From Lachnospiraceae bacterium (GTDB taxonomy: Bacteria; Bacillota; Clostridia; Lachnospirales; Lachnospiraceae): a stretch of DNA of 64,000 nt. Under the pieces are notes generated by a model. It saw only the letters and a program-made list of their open reading frames with translations, ran no database searches and had not been told where the DNA came from. The stretch lies in NCBI GenBank assembly GCA_009774175.1, contig VSNG01000002.1, positions 134,475-198,474 on the forward strand, in the 5' to 3' direction. A program made the position numbers and the translations under genes. Shown here piece by piece: positions 36,267 through 44,930 of this stretch (its first letter is position 1; the number at the start of each line of letters is the position of its first letter).

Positions 36267-36288
36267 GTCTGCCTTTTTGTCCTCGTCT

Positions 36289-37440
36289 TTACCGTGGTTT
36301 TATGACAGGCGCAGGACTCAGCGGCCCTTCCTTTTCCGGCACGATTTTTCCCTGCCGCAGCCTGTCCGAAAATTGCAAAAGCGCCGCCGCCGCATGCTCC
36401 GCATTCCACATATCGCGGATTGTCTCGTAAGCCGCACGGCCCATAGCCCGCCTCGCCTCCCAGTTTTCAAATAGATCAAACACCAGCGCCTCCATCTCGT
36501 CATAGCTGCCGCTCTGATAGAGAAGCCCGTTTTCCCCGTGGCGAATCAAAAAGGGCGCTGCTCCTACTCTGGCGTCCACTACTTCCACACAGCCGCTGTT
36601 CATCCCCTCGTTGACCACCGCGCCCCATCCCTCCAGATGGTTGCTGGTAAAAAGGTGAATATGGCATTTTTCCATTACATCCCGCACCTGTTCCGGTCCT
36701 GTATACCCGTAAAACACAAAGGACTCCGAAAGGCCTTCTCTTCTGATTTCCTGCTTAAGCGCAGCTTCCATTTCGCCCCCGCCCAGCATATGGATACGAA
36801 AAGCATGTCCGTTTTTTTGTAAAGCCGCACCAAGCCGCACCGCATATTCGGGATGTTTTAACGGGATAAAGCGTCCCGCCCAGACAATCTGTAACGGTCC
36901 CTCCTTCGGCTTCATGGCCGCAAACGCGCCGTCGCCGTAAGTCCGCAGCTTTGTAAAATACCCCCACTTAAAAAGCTTGTCAGGATATGCGCCGATCAGG
37001 TGAAAATCGGACGCGGCATATGCGCCCGCACAGAGCATACAGACATTCTCTTTCCGATATCTGATATGCTCCCTGTATTTTGCAATAAGTCCTCTGGGAG
37101 AAACCGCCTTCCACTGCCCCTCCCTGTAAAGCCGTTCGCTGACGCGAAGCGTTGTCTTCCCCGACTGTAATCTTGGCGTCACAATATCTTCTCTGCCCGT
37201 CCAGCCGAAAAGCACCACGTCGCTCTCCATAATTCTTTTCAGGCACTCGTATTCATCCTCATAAAGGCACATGACATAGGGTATCTCGTTTTCAGCCACA
37301 CCCCATCCCATCTCTACGCGCTCCGCCTCCATGGGCATGGTCTGAATAAAGGCAAAGCCCTTTCCAAGCCTCTCATAAAGCGCGTCGCAAAGAGGAATCT
37401 GGTGGTGATTGATGTAGTTGGACACAAAGGTAAAGGTCAT
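36289..37440 (-). CDS. Glycosyltransferase family 4 (GT-B)
   Basis: 383 residues. The C-terminal half has the GT4 profile: I-V-W-A-G-R-F-I-P-L-K-H-P near residue 188, L-G-G-G-E near 222, and the donor-binding E-G-W-G-A-V-V-N-E-G-M near 270, where the E-x(7)-E pair binds the nucleotide sugar. The N-terminal acceptor domain is short of insertions. GGGAG lies 8 nt upstream and the ATG overlaps the stop of the preceding GT4 gene by 4 nt. It adds one sugar to the lipid-linked intermediate in the cytoplasm; which one is unknown. Confidence 0.9.
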   Translation of the reverse strand: MTFTFVSNYINHHQIPLCDALYERLGKGFAFIQTMPMEAERVEMGWGVAENEIPYVMCLYEDEYECLKRIMESDVVLFGWTGREDIVTPRLQSGKTTLRVSERLYREGQWKAVSPRGLIAKYREHIRYRKENVCMLCAGAYAASDFHLIGAYPDKLFKWGYFTKLRTYGDGAFAAMKPKEGPLQIVWAGRFIPLKHPEYAVRLGAALQKNGHAFRIHMLGGGEMEAALKQEIRREGLSESFVFYGYTGPEQVRDVMEKCHIHLFTSNHLEGWGAVVNEGMNSGCVEVVDARVGAAPFLIRHGENGLLYQSGSYDEMEALVFDLFENWEARRAMGRAAYETIRDMWNAEHAAAALLQFSDRLRQGKIVPEKEGPLSPAPVIKPR

Positions 37441-38723
37441 TCCATCATCTCCCGGTAAATATGCATCAGGCGGTAATAATTCTGGTCAGCGTCATGATTA
37501 ATGCGGGCATGTTTTCTTGCATTATCGGAAAGCCGGTCCACAATCGCTTCCTTTGTGAATATTTCAATAATGCTGTCCGCAAGCGCATCCACATCCCCGG
37601 GCGGATATAGAAACCCGTCGCCGCCGTCCGTCAGGATATTATGTATGCCGCCCACATTGGCCGCCACACAGGGTACGCCCAAAAGCATTGCCTCCCCTAC
37701 GGAATTGGGAGAATTTTCAAGAGCCGAAGGACAGACGAAAACCTGACAGCTTAAATACTGCGCCTTCATTTCTTCAGCATCTATGCGCCCAAGCATAAAC
37801 ACCTTTTCCTCCAGATTATTTTCTGTGATCAGCTTTTTTAAATATTTGCCGTAAGCGGGCAGCTTCAACACATCCTTCCAGGTCTCCGCCTTCAAAATGT
37901 CAGCTCCCGCCACATACACCTCCGCGTCCGGAAATTGCTCCAGAATTTTGGGCATCGCCTGCAAAAGATAATGAAACCCCTTTAAAGGATAGTCGCCCTG
38001 GCTTAAAAAAATGCGGTGGGTCTGACAGTTATATTTGCTCCACCTGTCGCGATAAAATACACTGCGCAGCGTTTCGTTCAGGAAATGGTATGTGGCGTCG
38101 GGATTGATCTTCGCCGTCTCCTCCCTGTCAAAATCGGTGCGGCCCGCGATATGGCCGACCCGCTTAATCGCCTCGATCTCATATTCTCCGCGCTTCTCAA
38201 ATTTTTTCTGCTGCTGCCTGATACTGTCCTTTCTCACCCTGTCACGGAACGTGCTCTTTCTCTGCACCTTTACAGGCAGATCCGCCATATATACTTTCGC
38301 GATTGCAGAGATAATACCCTGAATGCCCACAAGCGTCCGCTCCGGCTGGTCAAAAACCTTGATTGCCGCAAGGGCATGGGGAAATTCCGTGCCAAACACA
38401 TGCAGAATATCCGGGTCAAAGTCATTGATAATAAGCTCAAGTTCCTTCTCCAGTTCCATATCATAACGCTCCGGCGTAGTCAGATCCTCCACGAACCCGT
38501 AACAGTGGCAGGAAATATTTTCCCCCAGCTGCATCACCCGGTCAAATTTTCCGAGAGACTCATCCACAGGAAAAGCAATGCCAAGCTCGATGCGGTTTCT
38601 TTCCTGCTCCATCACAACCCGGTCGAGCAGACCGGAAAGCCATCCCTCCCTGTTGCTGCAGGGAAGATTTAACCGCTTGGCAATCGCCGGAATCATAATG
38701 TTACACACCCATAAAACCTTCAT
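37437..38723 (-). CDS. Glycosyltransferase family 4 (GT-B)
   Basis: 428 residues. N-terminal M-K-V-L-W-V-C-N-I-M-I-P with the A-I-A-K-R-L loop, and a C-terminal GT4 domain carrying F-L-S-Q-G-D-Y-P-L-K-G-F-H, V-A-G-A-D and the donor-binding C-P-S-A-L-E-N-S-P-N-S-V-G-E-A. AAGGAG lies 8 nt before the ATG. A basic insert (about residues 175-190, rich in Lys and Arg) may help it bind the membrane. It is coupled to the next GT4 gene by a 4-nt overlap. Sugar specificity is unknown. Confidence 0.9.
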   Translation of the reverse strand: MKVLWVCNIMIPAIAKRLNLPCSNREGWLSGLLDRVVMEQERNRIELGIAFPVDESLGKFDRVMQLGENISCHCYGFVEDLTTPERYDMELEKELELIINDFDPDILHVFGTEFPHALAAIKVFDQPERTLVGIQGIISAIAKVYMADLPVKVQRKSTFRDRVRKDSIRQQQKKFEKRGEYEIEAIKRVGHIAGRTDFDREETAKINPDATYHFLNETLRSVFYRDRWSKYNCQTHRIFLSQGDYPLKGFHYLLQAMPKILEQFPDAEVYVAGADILKAETWKDVLKLPAYGKYLKKLITENNLEEKVFMLGRIDAEEMKAQYLSCQVFVCPSALENSPNSVGEAMLLGVPCVAANVGGIHNILTDGGDGFLYPPGDVDALADSIIEIFTKEAIVDRLSDNARKHARINHDADQNYYRLMHIYREMME

Positions 38724-38749
38724 TTGTATCTCTCCTTCCCTATCACACC

Positions 38750-39568
38750 TCAGTCGGCTTTACAAATCCGGCCTCCGTATATCCTTCTTTTCATCTTCTG
38801 GTAAAATTTTGCCGTCGCCTTATTCTTCGCCAGATACGTCCGAAGGGGCGCCAGCGTGGCAAGCATAATCAGTCGATAGGTTATAAGCTGTCCCCGGCTC
38901 ATATATTTTTTCACGATATGCCTGTGCTCCACAACGGAACGCCTTCTGTTCTCCCTCGTCTCCGAAAAGCCGCCCCCTTCGTAAGCGGCCACCGTAACAG
39001 GCATGTAATGGGTTTGGGCATGGACCCTGTAATAACACCAGAGAAAATGCTCATAGTCCGCCCGCACCTTATAGCATGTCCGAAATCCTCTCTTTTGAAG
39101 AAGCCGCCTGTCATAGAAGCAGGCCTGATGGCAGGGTACGTTGCGGTAACAGGCAAAGTCGTCTATTCTGGGATTAGACATGACCAACTCTTTTGTTGCC
39201 CTCTCTCTGATGTTTCCGTAGAAAATCCCCGCCCGCCTGATTTCGGATTGCGCAATCTCCTTTTTGACCTGTGCAAGAACCGTCTCGTCTTCAAAATAGT
39301 CTCCGCAGTTCAGAAAGAAAAAATACCTCCCCCGCGCATGAACGACCGCCCGGTTCATGGCGTCGTAAATACCCGTATCTTTTTCCCTGAAAATTCTGAG
39401 CGTTTCTCCCGCGTCCGCTACGGCAAGCCGTTCCACCGAACCGTCCGTGGAAAAACCGTCCTGCACTATAATCTCGTAATCATCCTCTGACTGCGAGCGG
39501 ATGCTCTCTATCGTTTTTTGAAGCTTTTCGCCGGCGTTGCGGCAAACCACAATAATACTGAACGTCAT
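38750..39568 (-). CDS. Glycosyltransferase family 2 (WcaA/colanic-type)
   Basis: 272 residues starting M-T-F-S-I-I-V-V-C-R-N-A-G. The GT-A motifs are V-Q-D-G-F-S-T-D-G-S, E-K-D-T-G-I-Y-D-A-M-N (a signature of one GT2 branch that includes colanic acid enzymes) and F-L-N-C-G-D-Y as the metal-binding site, where D-x-D is replaced by N-C-G-D as is usual in this branch. AGGA lies 6 nt before the start. The 127-nt gap upstream holds a cluster of small hairpins, the longest gap within this part of the operon. Confidence 0.88.
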   Translation of the reverse strand: MTFSIIVVCRNAGEKLQKTIESIRSQSEDDYEIIVQDGFSTDGSVERLAVADAGETLRIFREKDTGIYDAMNRAVVHARGRYFFFLNCGDYFEDETVLAQVKKEIAQSEIRRAGIFYGNIRERATKELVMSNPRIDDFACYRNVPCHQACFYDRRLLQKRGFRTCYKVRADYEHFLWCYYRVHAQTHYMPVTVAAYEGGGFSETRENRRRSVVEHRHIVKKYMSRGQLITYRLIMLATLAPLRTYLAKNKATAKFYQKMKRRIYGGRICKAD

Positions 39569-39594
39569 TCATATTCCTCGCTTTTCTTTTGTCC

Positions 39595-39690
39595 GGGCTC
39601 TCGCCCTATGGCTTTTTCGCCGTGCTCATTCGCAAAATCGCATCTACGATGCTTCCGTCTGCTCTGCCGTAAATCTGCACGGCTCTGTGC
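39595..39690. repeat. Cluster of three small hairpins between GT2 and EpsG-type genes
   Basis: The hairpins are GGGC-TCTC-GCCC (39,595-39,606), GCATC-TAC-GATGC (39,640-39,652) and GCAC-GGCTCT-GTGC (39,677-39,690). No T-run follows them on the minus strand, so a terminator is unlikely. The regular spacing and the lack of coding potential suggest a dispersed intergenic repeat; a second copy is not in the window. Confidence 0.5.
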
Positions 39691-39695
39691 TTTCG

Positions 39696-40865
39696 TCAAT
39701 TCACATCTGACAATATATTCACCATATCATGAAAGAAGAAGGTCCGATAGGGCAGAATCAATACCCCGTCACCAGCTCCCTTTCTCAAATACATCGCAAA
39801 GTACAGCACCGCCGCAAGAATGATCCCCATTCGGAAAAGCCGCCGCCATTTCCTCGACGGCACCGCTTCCAGCAGCATCGGCAAATACAAAATCTGGCTC
39901 ACCATCAAATAATATCCGATCCGCGATATAATCGGCAGAAAGGAGCAGAATACATAAAGAATCAGCGCGCCCAGATTCAAATAGAAATAAAACCAGAACC
40001 GGCGGTTCCACAACGCCTCTTCCCCAGACCTGCCGCTTCCGGCATAATCCGCCGCCCTGCGCCGCGCCGTTTCCTTCTTCCGCATCAGATACACAATTCC
40101 CGCAAACAGCAAAACCGCACCGCATCGCAAAATGCTGATATAGCTGGTGCCGCCCTCCAGATACTCCGTATCCTCATAGGTCGGATACAGAAAAACCACC
40201 AGCTTCAAATAGTAATCCTGCATAAACAAAAAGGTGGTGCAAAAAAGAGCCGCAATGGCAAGCTGCCATTTTTTCCATGCCAAAGACGCCAGAAAATAGA
40301 GCGGAATCACTACCAAAAGCGACTTGTGAAAAGCGGAGCCCAGAAGAACCAGAACGACAAACCGCCCCCACTGCCTGCGCATCACAAATTTCATGGAATA
40401 AAGCGCCATTGCCAGCGCCAGATAATACCGCACCGTGCTGAATGTCTGAAAATAATATCCAAGCGTCATGAACAGGAAAAAAGCAAGACCGAACTCGTCG
40501 CTCTGCTCATACAAAGCAAGGAGAAAAAAGAGCACCGTCACAAAAGAATAAAAGGCAAACACCAGCAGGAAATTTTCATATCCCGACAGCCCGTATACAA
40601 GCTTCACCAAAAGATTAAAACCGATCTCCGTAGGCACATAGGCGTTGCAGTTGACAAGATGCATAAATTCCACATATCTGGCATAGTCGTTCCCTACATT
40701 CAATCTGCATGCGGAAAGCAGAAACAGAATAACAAAAATCGCCGTCAGGCAGATCCTGTTACAAAGCTGCTGTCTGGTAATCTGATGGAATTGTCTTTTG
40801 GAACGGTTATCCACAAGTGTTGCAAGAAACGCTGTGACTGCCGCAACCGTGATATAAATCATCAT
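39696..40865 (-). CDS. EpsG-family polysaccharide polymerase-like membrane protein
   Basis: 389 residues from ATG 40,865 (MMIYITVAAVTAF) with GGGAGG 10 nt upstream. About ten membrane helices. The family marks are R-L-N-V-G-N-D-Y-A-R-Y in the first loop, E-I-G-F-N-L-L after it and S-T-V-R-Y-Y-L-A-L-A followed by A-F-H-K-S-L, all typical of EpsG/Wzy-like proteins that polymerise exopolysaccharide repeat units on the outer membrane face. It directly follows the GT2 gene, whose stop it overlaps. Together with the long priming transferase and Wzz-like protein it completes a Wzy-type assembly set, except for the flippase. Confidence 0.88.
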   Translation of the reverse strand: MMIYITVAAVTAFLATLVDNRSKRQFHQITRQQLCNRICLTAIFVILFLLSACRLNVGNDYARYVEFMHLVNCNAYVPTEIGFNLLVKLVYGLSGYENFLLVFAFYSFVTVLFFLLALYEQSDEFGLAFFLFMTLGYYFQTFSTVRYYLALAMALYSMKFVMRRQWGRFVVLVLLGSAFHKSLLVVIPLYFLASLAWKKWQLAIAALFCTTFLFMQDYYLKLVVFLYPTYEDTEYLEGGTSYISILRCGAVLLFAGIVYLMRKKETARRRAADYAGSGRSGEEALWNRRFWFYFYLNLGALILYVFCSFLPIISRIGYYLMVSQILYLPMLLEAVPSRKWRRLFRMGIILAAVLYFAMYLRKGAGDGVLILPYRTFFFHDMVNILSDVN

Positions 40866-41644
40866 CTGCCACGCGCCTCCCTCACGCCGGTGCGCATGAT
40901 ACGAAACGCCCTGCCTACGGAAATCTCCCGGCACATGGTCTCTCTGTGCGCCAGCAAAAACCGGAGGGAAAGCGGCAGCGCCAGCTTCCCGTAGAGGTAA
41001 TGATAAAGCACGCCTCTGTCGCGGAAAAACTTTTCATGATAGCCGCTAAACCAAGTGGATTCTCGTTCCTTTTCCTCCCCGATACATGCGGTGTGCGCGT
41101 AAATGCGAAGTCCGGCCCGCAGACAGTCCCGCAAAAACAGGCTGTCTTCTCCGTTACTGTATTTCGCGCCGCCGCCAAAAAGAAGCGAATAGTGGGCATT
41201 CGCTCTGCGAAGGGCCGAAAGTCTGGCCGAAATGCTGTAAGCCGGATATCTCCCGTAATTGCGGTAAGTGATCCGCCGCACTTCCCTGTTCCAGTAAGTT
41301 CTGCGCGCAGGCGCAACCTTCACGTTAAACAGAATCATATCCGCGTCGGGAAGTTCCTGATAGGCCTTTGCTATCTGCGCCTCGTAGTCCGCCGCCAGCA
41401 CGATATCCTCGTCGGAAAAGAGCACCACATCCCCCGACGCATGCAGAAGCGCCGTATTGCGGCTGAGCCCGACGCCCCGCTCCGGCATGAAAAAGCACTT
41501 TACGCTTCCCTCTCCCGCCGCAAGCATATCGCAGGCATACCGGTCGCACTGATTCACCAGCACCGCATCCGTATGAATATTCATTTGTGAGATAAGCTCC
41601 GCCGGCTTTTTATCAACCGCAGAGATCAGAACCTCCAATTTCAT
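40862..41644 (-). CDS. Glycosyltransferase family 2
   Basis: 260 residues from ATG 41,644 (MKLEVLISAVDKK). It is a compact GT-A enzyme: the usual D-D-x-S motif is missing, but G-V-G-L-S-R-N-T-A-L acceptor-side loop and the metal-binding F-S-D-E-D-I-V are clear, followed by an E-D-S-L-F motif near residue 183 and a basic hydrophobic tail. This style is found in capsule transferases of Firmicutes. Shine-Dalgarno is poor, and the start lies close to the end of the Wzz-like gene (the longer frame to 41,704 overlaps it), so coupling is likely. Sugar unknown. Confidence 0.82.
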   Translation of the reverse strand: MKLEVLISAVDKKPAELISQMNIHTDAVLVNQCDRYACDMLAAGEGSVKCFFMPERGVGLSRNTALLHASGDVVLFSDEDIVLAADYEAQIAKAYQELPDADMILFNVKVAPARRTYWNREVRRITYRNYGRYPAYSISARLSALRRANAHYSLLFGGGAKYSNGEDSLFLRDCLRAGLRIYAHTACIGEEKERESTWFSGYHEKFFRDRGVLYHYLYGKLALPLSLRFLLAHRETMCREISVGRAFRIMRTGVREARGR

Positions 41645-41666
41645 AGCACACCCGGTTTCTTTCCCG

Positions 41667-42695
41667 TCAGACCTTTTTGCCTTCTTTCTCACTGCCAAAG
41701 GCAAAGCTGCCGTAATATCTGCGCAAGAATTTTAAATCCGGTTGCCGGATCTCCACGCCCCGCAGCCGGCATTGCTGGTTCTTAAGCATTTCCCTGACAT
41801 AAAGCGCATAAGCCGCCGGTACGGCGCCAAAAGGCAGGGAAAGGATCACGCATCCCGCCTTGCGCATTTCCTGCAATTTTTCCTCCGTCGGATTTTCTTC
41901 CCCGCGCACTTCCCAGATAAACAATTCGCCGTATTTTTCCCTGAAAAATGAAAGATTACGCTCATAGTCCTGCCGCAGCGCCGCCGGCCCTTCCTCATCA
42001 AACCGATAGCCGATAAACGGTATGTCCAGAGCGCTTTTGATATCCCCAAGCACCCGAATCCGATCGTCCATCACATAATAAAGGGATATCCCGAGAAGAC
42101 TTATAAGCAGGCCAAGCGCCGCCCCGACCAACACCGCCTGGGCCATCCGGCTGTCCGCCACTACAAGCTTTGCCTGCGTAGTCTGAATCGCGTTGATTTC
42201 CAGAAATTCCTTTGCCTGCGTTCCATAGCTCTCAAGAGCCTGCACCGCCGCGCCAAGGATTTCATCTGTACAGGCCGCCGAATTTGTTGTAACCGTCAGC
42301 GTGAGAATGCGGATATCCGATAAAATTTCCGCCCGTAGGGACGCCGCCACTTCTTCCCTGTCATAATCCGACGAAAGATTTCCCATTGTCAGGTTCATAA
42401 TCGGGTCGGCCGCCATCAGGTCATTCCAAGTGTAACCGTTATATGCCTGATAAACCTCGCCCGTCTCATCCGCCGCAAAGTCAAGCTGTATCTTTGCATA
42501 GGCCTGATACTCCCGCTCCGATTCCGGCACCGTGCGCACAATCGTATAAATGACCGCGCCCAAAAGCGCGCCCCCGATCACCGCGCCCAAAAGCGCCGGA
42601 AGCCGTGACAGCAGGCAGAGCATATACTTTTTGATATCCATTCCCTCGTCCGCACAAGTATTCCTAATCATCCGTCCATACCCTTTCTGACACAC
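41667..42695 (-). CDS. Wzz-like chain-length determinant (co-polymerase), no kinase domain
   Basis: 342 residues if GTG 42,695 is used (GGGAGG 10 nt upstream); ATG 42,671 is the alternative. Two membrane helices near residues 32-52 and 185-206 enclose an extracytoplasmic domain of about 130 residues, as in Wzz/CapA-type co-polymerases. The cytoplasmic C-terminus (about 130 residues) has no Walker A motif and no tyrosine cluster of a BY-kinase, and no kinase or phosphatase gene is adjacent. It likely sets glycan length together with the EpsG-type polymerase downstream. Confidence 0.85.
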   Translation of the reverse strand: MCQKGYGRMIRNTCADEGMDIKKYMLCLLSRLPALLGAVIGGALLGAVIYTIVRTVPESEREYQAYAKIQLDFAADETGEVYQAYNGYTWNDLMAADPIMNLTMGNLSSDYDREEVAASLRAEILSDIRILTLTVTTNSAACTDEILGAAVQALESYGTQAKEFLEINAIQTTQAKLVVADSRMAQAVLVGAALGLLISLLGISLYYVMDDRIRVLGDIKSALDIPFIGYRFDEEGPAALRQDYERNLSFFREKYGELFIWEVRGEENPTEEKLQEMRKAGCVILSLPFGAVPAAYALYVREMLKNQQCRLRGVEIRQPDLKFLRRYYGSFAFGSEKEGKKV

Positions 42696-42712
42696 ATCCG
42701 GGCCGCCTCCCT

Positions 42713-44083
42713 TTATTTCATCGCCGTCGTCTGATCCTGCTCAACGCCTTCCGTACTCTCAGGCTTAATCAGAATCTTTAAGGTGAGCAGCATCAGCTTG
42801 ATATCCAGCCACACGGAATACTGCTCGATGTAGGTCAGATCCAGTTTCAGCTTATCGTAAGGCGTCGTATTGTATTTGCCGTATACCTGCGCGTAGCCTG
42901 CAAGCCCCGCCTTCACCTTCATGCGGAAGGCAAATTCCGGCATCTCCTCCATATACTGGTCAATAATCTCCGGCCGTTCCGGTCTCGGACCGATAAAGGA
43001 CATCTCCCCCTTAAGGATATTAAGCAGCTGAGGCAGCTCGTCTATTCTGGTGGCGCGGATGAATTTTCCCACAGGCGTGATGCGGGAATCATTCTTTGCC
43101 GCCAGTCTGGCCACCCCGTCTTTCTCCGCATCCACCCGCATGCTCCTGAATTTCAATATATAAAATTCTTTTCTGTCACGGGTGCAGCGGATCTGTTTAT
43201 ACAGCACCGGCCCCCCGTCGTAAAGCTTAATAGCAACGGCCGTAATCAGCATAAAAGGCGAGGCGATAATAAGAAGGAGGATCGAGCAGAACAAATCAAT
43301 GCTGCGCTTTGCCACCCGCTGTCCCACCTTAAGCGAATACTCTCTTGTCAGATAAAGGGGCGTATCAAACAGGTGCATCTGATCCGCTCCCCGCAAAAGC
43401 ACATCGGAAATCTTCGGCATCGTATACACCCGCATGGAAATACTGTAACAGTATTTAAGCAGGGCGTTCCTGTCCACGGCCGGAATATCCCACAACGCCA
43501 CGGCGCCGTACCCGCTTTGTATCTCCTTTTTCAGGGCGTCCATACCGCAGGAAACATTTATACATTTTTTAATTTTATATTTATCCTTTCTCGTCTCAAA
43601 CTTCGCCACGATGGAATCCACAGGCCGCTCGCCGTGAATGATCAGCACCTCTCTGGGCGGAAAAGCCTTGTAATAGCCGGCGTTGCAAACAAATACCCAC
43701 ACCCCGGCAAACAGGGTCTGCAAAAGCATGGTCCACACAATCGGTCGCACATCCACCACCCAGTTCGCCATCAGCGAAATCTGAAAATAGGAAATGACAT
43801 TGACAATAAGCAGGGAAAAAATTTCCGAGATAAACACATCCACCGGTTTCAGATAGCCGATCTTCAACGCGCCGTATGTAGTCGCGAAGAAAAACAGCAG
43901 TACAAAATAAATTGCCAAAATCAGCACATGTCCCTTGAAATAGAATCGAAATCTTCTGTGCTCTCTCAAAAACGGATAGTACGCCTCCAGCCAGAAATAC
44001 GCGTAAATCGCCGTCTGAAAAATCAGCCCTATGAAAGAAAGCTGTAATATAATCAGCCTTTTAAAGGTTTCTACTTTTTTCAT
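42713..44083 (-). CDS. Long (WbaP/CpsE-type) polyprenyl-phosphate sugar phosphotransferase
   Basis: 456 residues with four N-terminal helices, a CoA-binding-like middle (I-I-H-G-E-R-P) and a C-terminal phosphoglycosyl transferase domain: R-S-I-D-L-F-C near residue 263, L-K-F-R-S-M-R near 315, R-I-D-E-L-P-Q-L and G-E-M-S-F-I-G-P-R-P-E-R-P. It starts a lipid-linked glycan by moving hexose-1-phosphate to undecaprenyl phosphate. Position beside Wzz-like and EpsG-type genes points to capsule or EPS. Ribosome binding is weak (GGCGGATATAACATC), again suggesting coupling to the GT2 gene 4 nt upstream. Confidence 0.92.
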   Translation of the reverse strand: MKKVETFKRLIILQLSFIGLIFQTAIYAYFWLEAYYPFLREHRRFRFYFKGHVLILAIYFVLLFFFATTYGALKIGYLKPVDVFISEIFSLLIVNVISYFQISLMANWVVDVRPIVWTMLLQTLFAGVWVFVCNAGYYKAFPPREVLIIHGERPVDSIVAKFETRKDKYKIKKCINVSCGMDALKKEIQSGYGAVALWDIPAVDRNALLKYCYSISMRVYTMPKISDVLLRGADQMHLFDTPLYLTREYSLKVGQRVAKRSIDLFCSILLLIIASPFMLITAVAIKLYDGGPVLYKQIRCTRDRKEFYILKFRSMRVDAEKDGVARLAAKNDSRITPVGKFIRATRIDELPQLLNILKGEMSFIGPRPERPEIIDQYMEEMPEFAFRMKVKAGLAGYAQVYGKYNTTPYDKLKLDLTYIEQYSVWLDIKLMLLTLKILIKPESTEGVEQDQTTAMK

Positions 44084-44087
44084 GATG

Positions 44088-44921
44088 TTATATCCGCCTC
44101 ATTGTCGCTCTGTAAGCCCAAAACACAAAATAGAAGACGCTGGACAAAACAGAAAGCTTCTCCTGCCTGCGGTACAGATTCCAGATTCGTTTCACCGCTT
44201 TCAGTTTATTGGAAGACAGGGATTTTAAAGGTCTTCTGTAAATTGCAAGCACTTCATCCAAACCGCAGGCCACATGCCCGGCCCGCAAAATCTGCCACCA
44301 GGTGGCCGTATCTTCACTCTCCACCTGCGGCATCCGTATCAGCTCATCCGGCACGGCCTCCCTGTCCAGAACTACGGTTGTGGTAAAAATAATCGTCCGT
44401 GACAAAGCCTCCCTGTAGGTCAGCCTGTCCGGCACATGCACCACCTTTCCCGAGGGCTTAGCCGCTTCATCTCCAAACTCATAGGCGGAAAAGGCAAAGC
44501 CCGCCCCTCTTTCTTTCATAAAAGAAAGCTGCTTTGCAAGTTTGTCCAAACTCCAGACATCATCCGCATCCAAAAAGGCAATATACCGTCCCTTTGCCAG
44601 ACTGAGTCCCGTGTTGCGCGCTTTTGCCGCACCTTCATTCCTGTCCTTGCAGATCAAAAAAATGCGCTGCCCTTCCCCGCACCGATATTCTTCAATCCGG
44701 CCTATGCCCGGGGGCAGTTCCTGTATCGAATGACGCTCACAGGCAGACAGCGTCTGTTCTATTATCATGACGCTTTCGTCCCCGGAGCAGTCGTCTATAA
44801 GCAGCAGTTCCCAGTTTTCATAGCTTTGGGCCCGCACCATCCCGATGGTTTCCGCAACGTACGCCGCCGCGCAGTATACCGGCACAATAATGCTGACCAG
44901 CCCGTCTACTCTGTCTTTCAA
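44088..44921 (-). CDS. Glycosyltransferase family 2
   Basis: 277 residues from a TTG start with AGGGGG close upstream. GT-A motifs: V-S-I-I-V-P-V-Y-C-A, I-D-D-C-S-G-D-E-S, N-E-G-A-A-K-A-R-N and metal-binding F-L-D-A-D-D-V-W. A hydrophilic insert near residues 65-90 separates the first two beta-alpha units. The gene lies 9 nt after the DPM1-like gene and 4 nt before the priming transferase, so the three form a tight unit that probably makes the first steps of one glycan. Confidence 0.88.
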   Translation of the reverse strand: MKDRVDGLVSIIVPVYCAAAYVAETIGMVRAQSYENWELLLIDDCSGDESVMIIEQTLSACERHSIQELPPGIGRIEEYRCGEGQRIFLICKDRNEGAAKARNTGLSLAKGRYIAFLDADDVWSLDKLAKQLSFMKERGAGFAFSAYEFGDEAAKPSGKVVHVPDRLTYREALSRTIIFTTTVVLDREAVPDELIRMPQVESEDTATWWQILRAGHVACGLDEVLAIYRRPLKSLSSNKLKAVKRIWNLYRRQEKLSVLSSVFYFVFWAYRATMRRI

Positions 44922-44930
44922 TCTTTCCCC

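Noticed and set aside
39729..40994. Plus-strand open frame of 421 codons opposite the EpsG-type gene
   Set aside because: Antisense shadow, extremely rich in Lys, Arg and Gln; no start signal.
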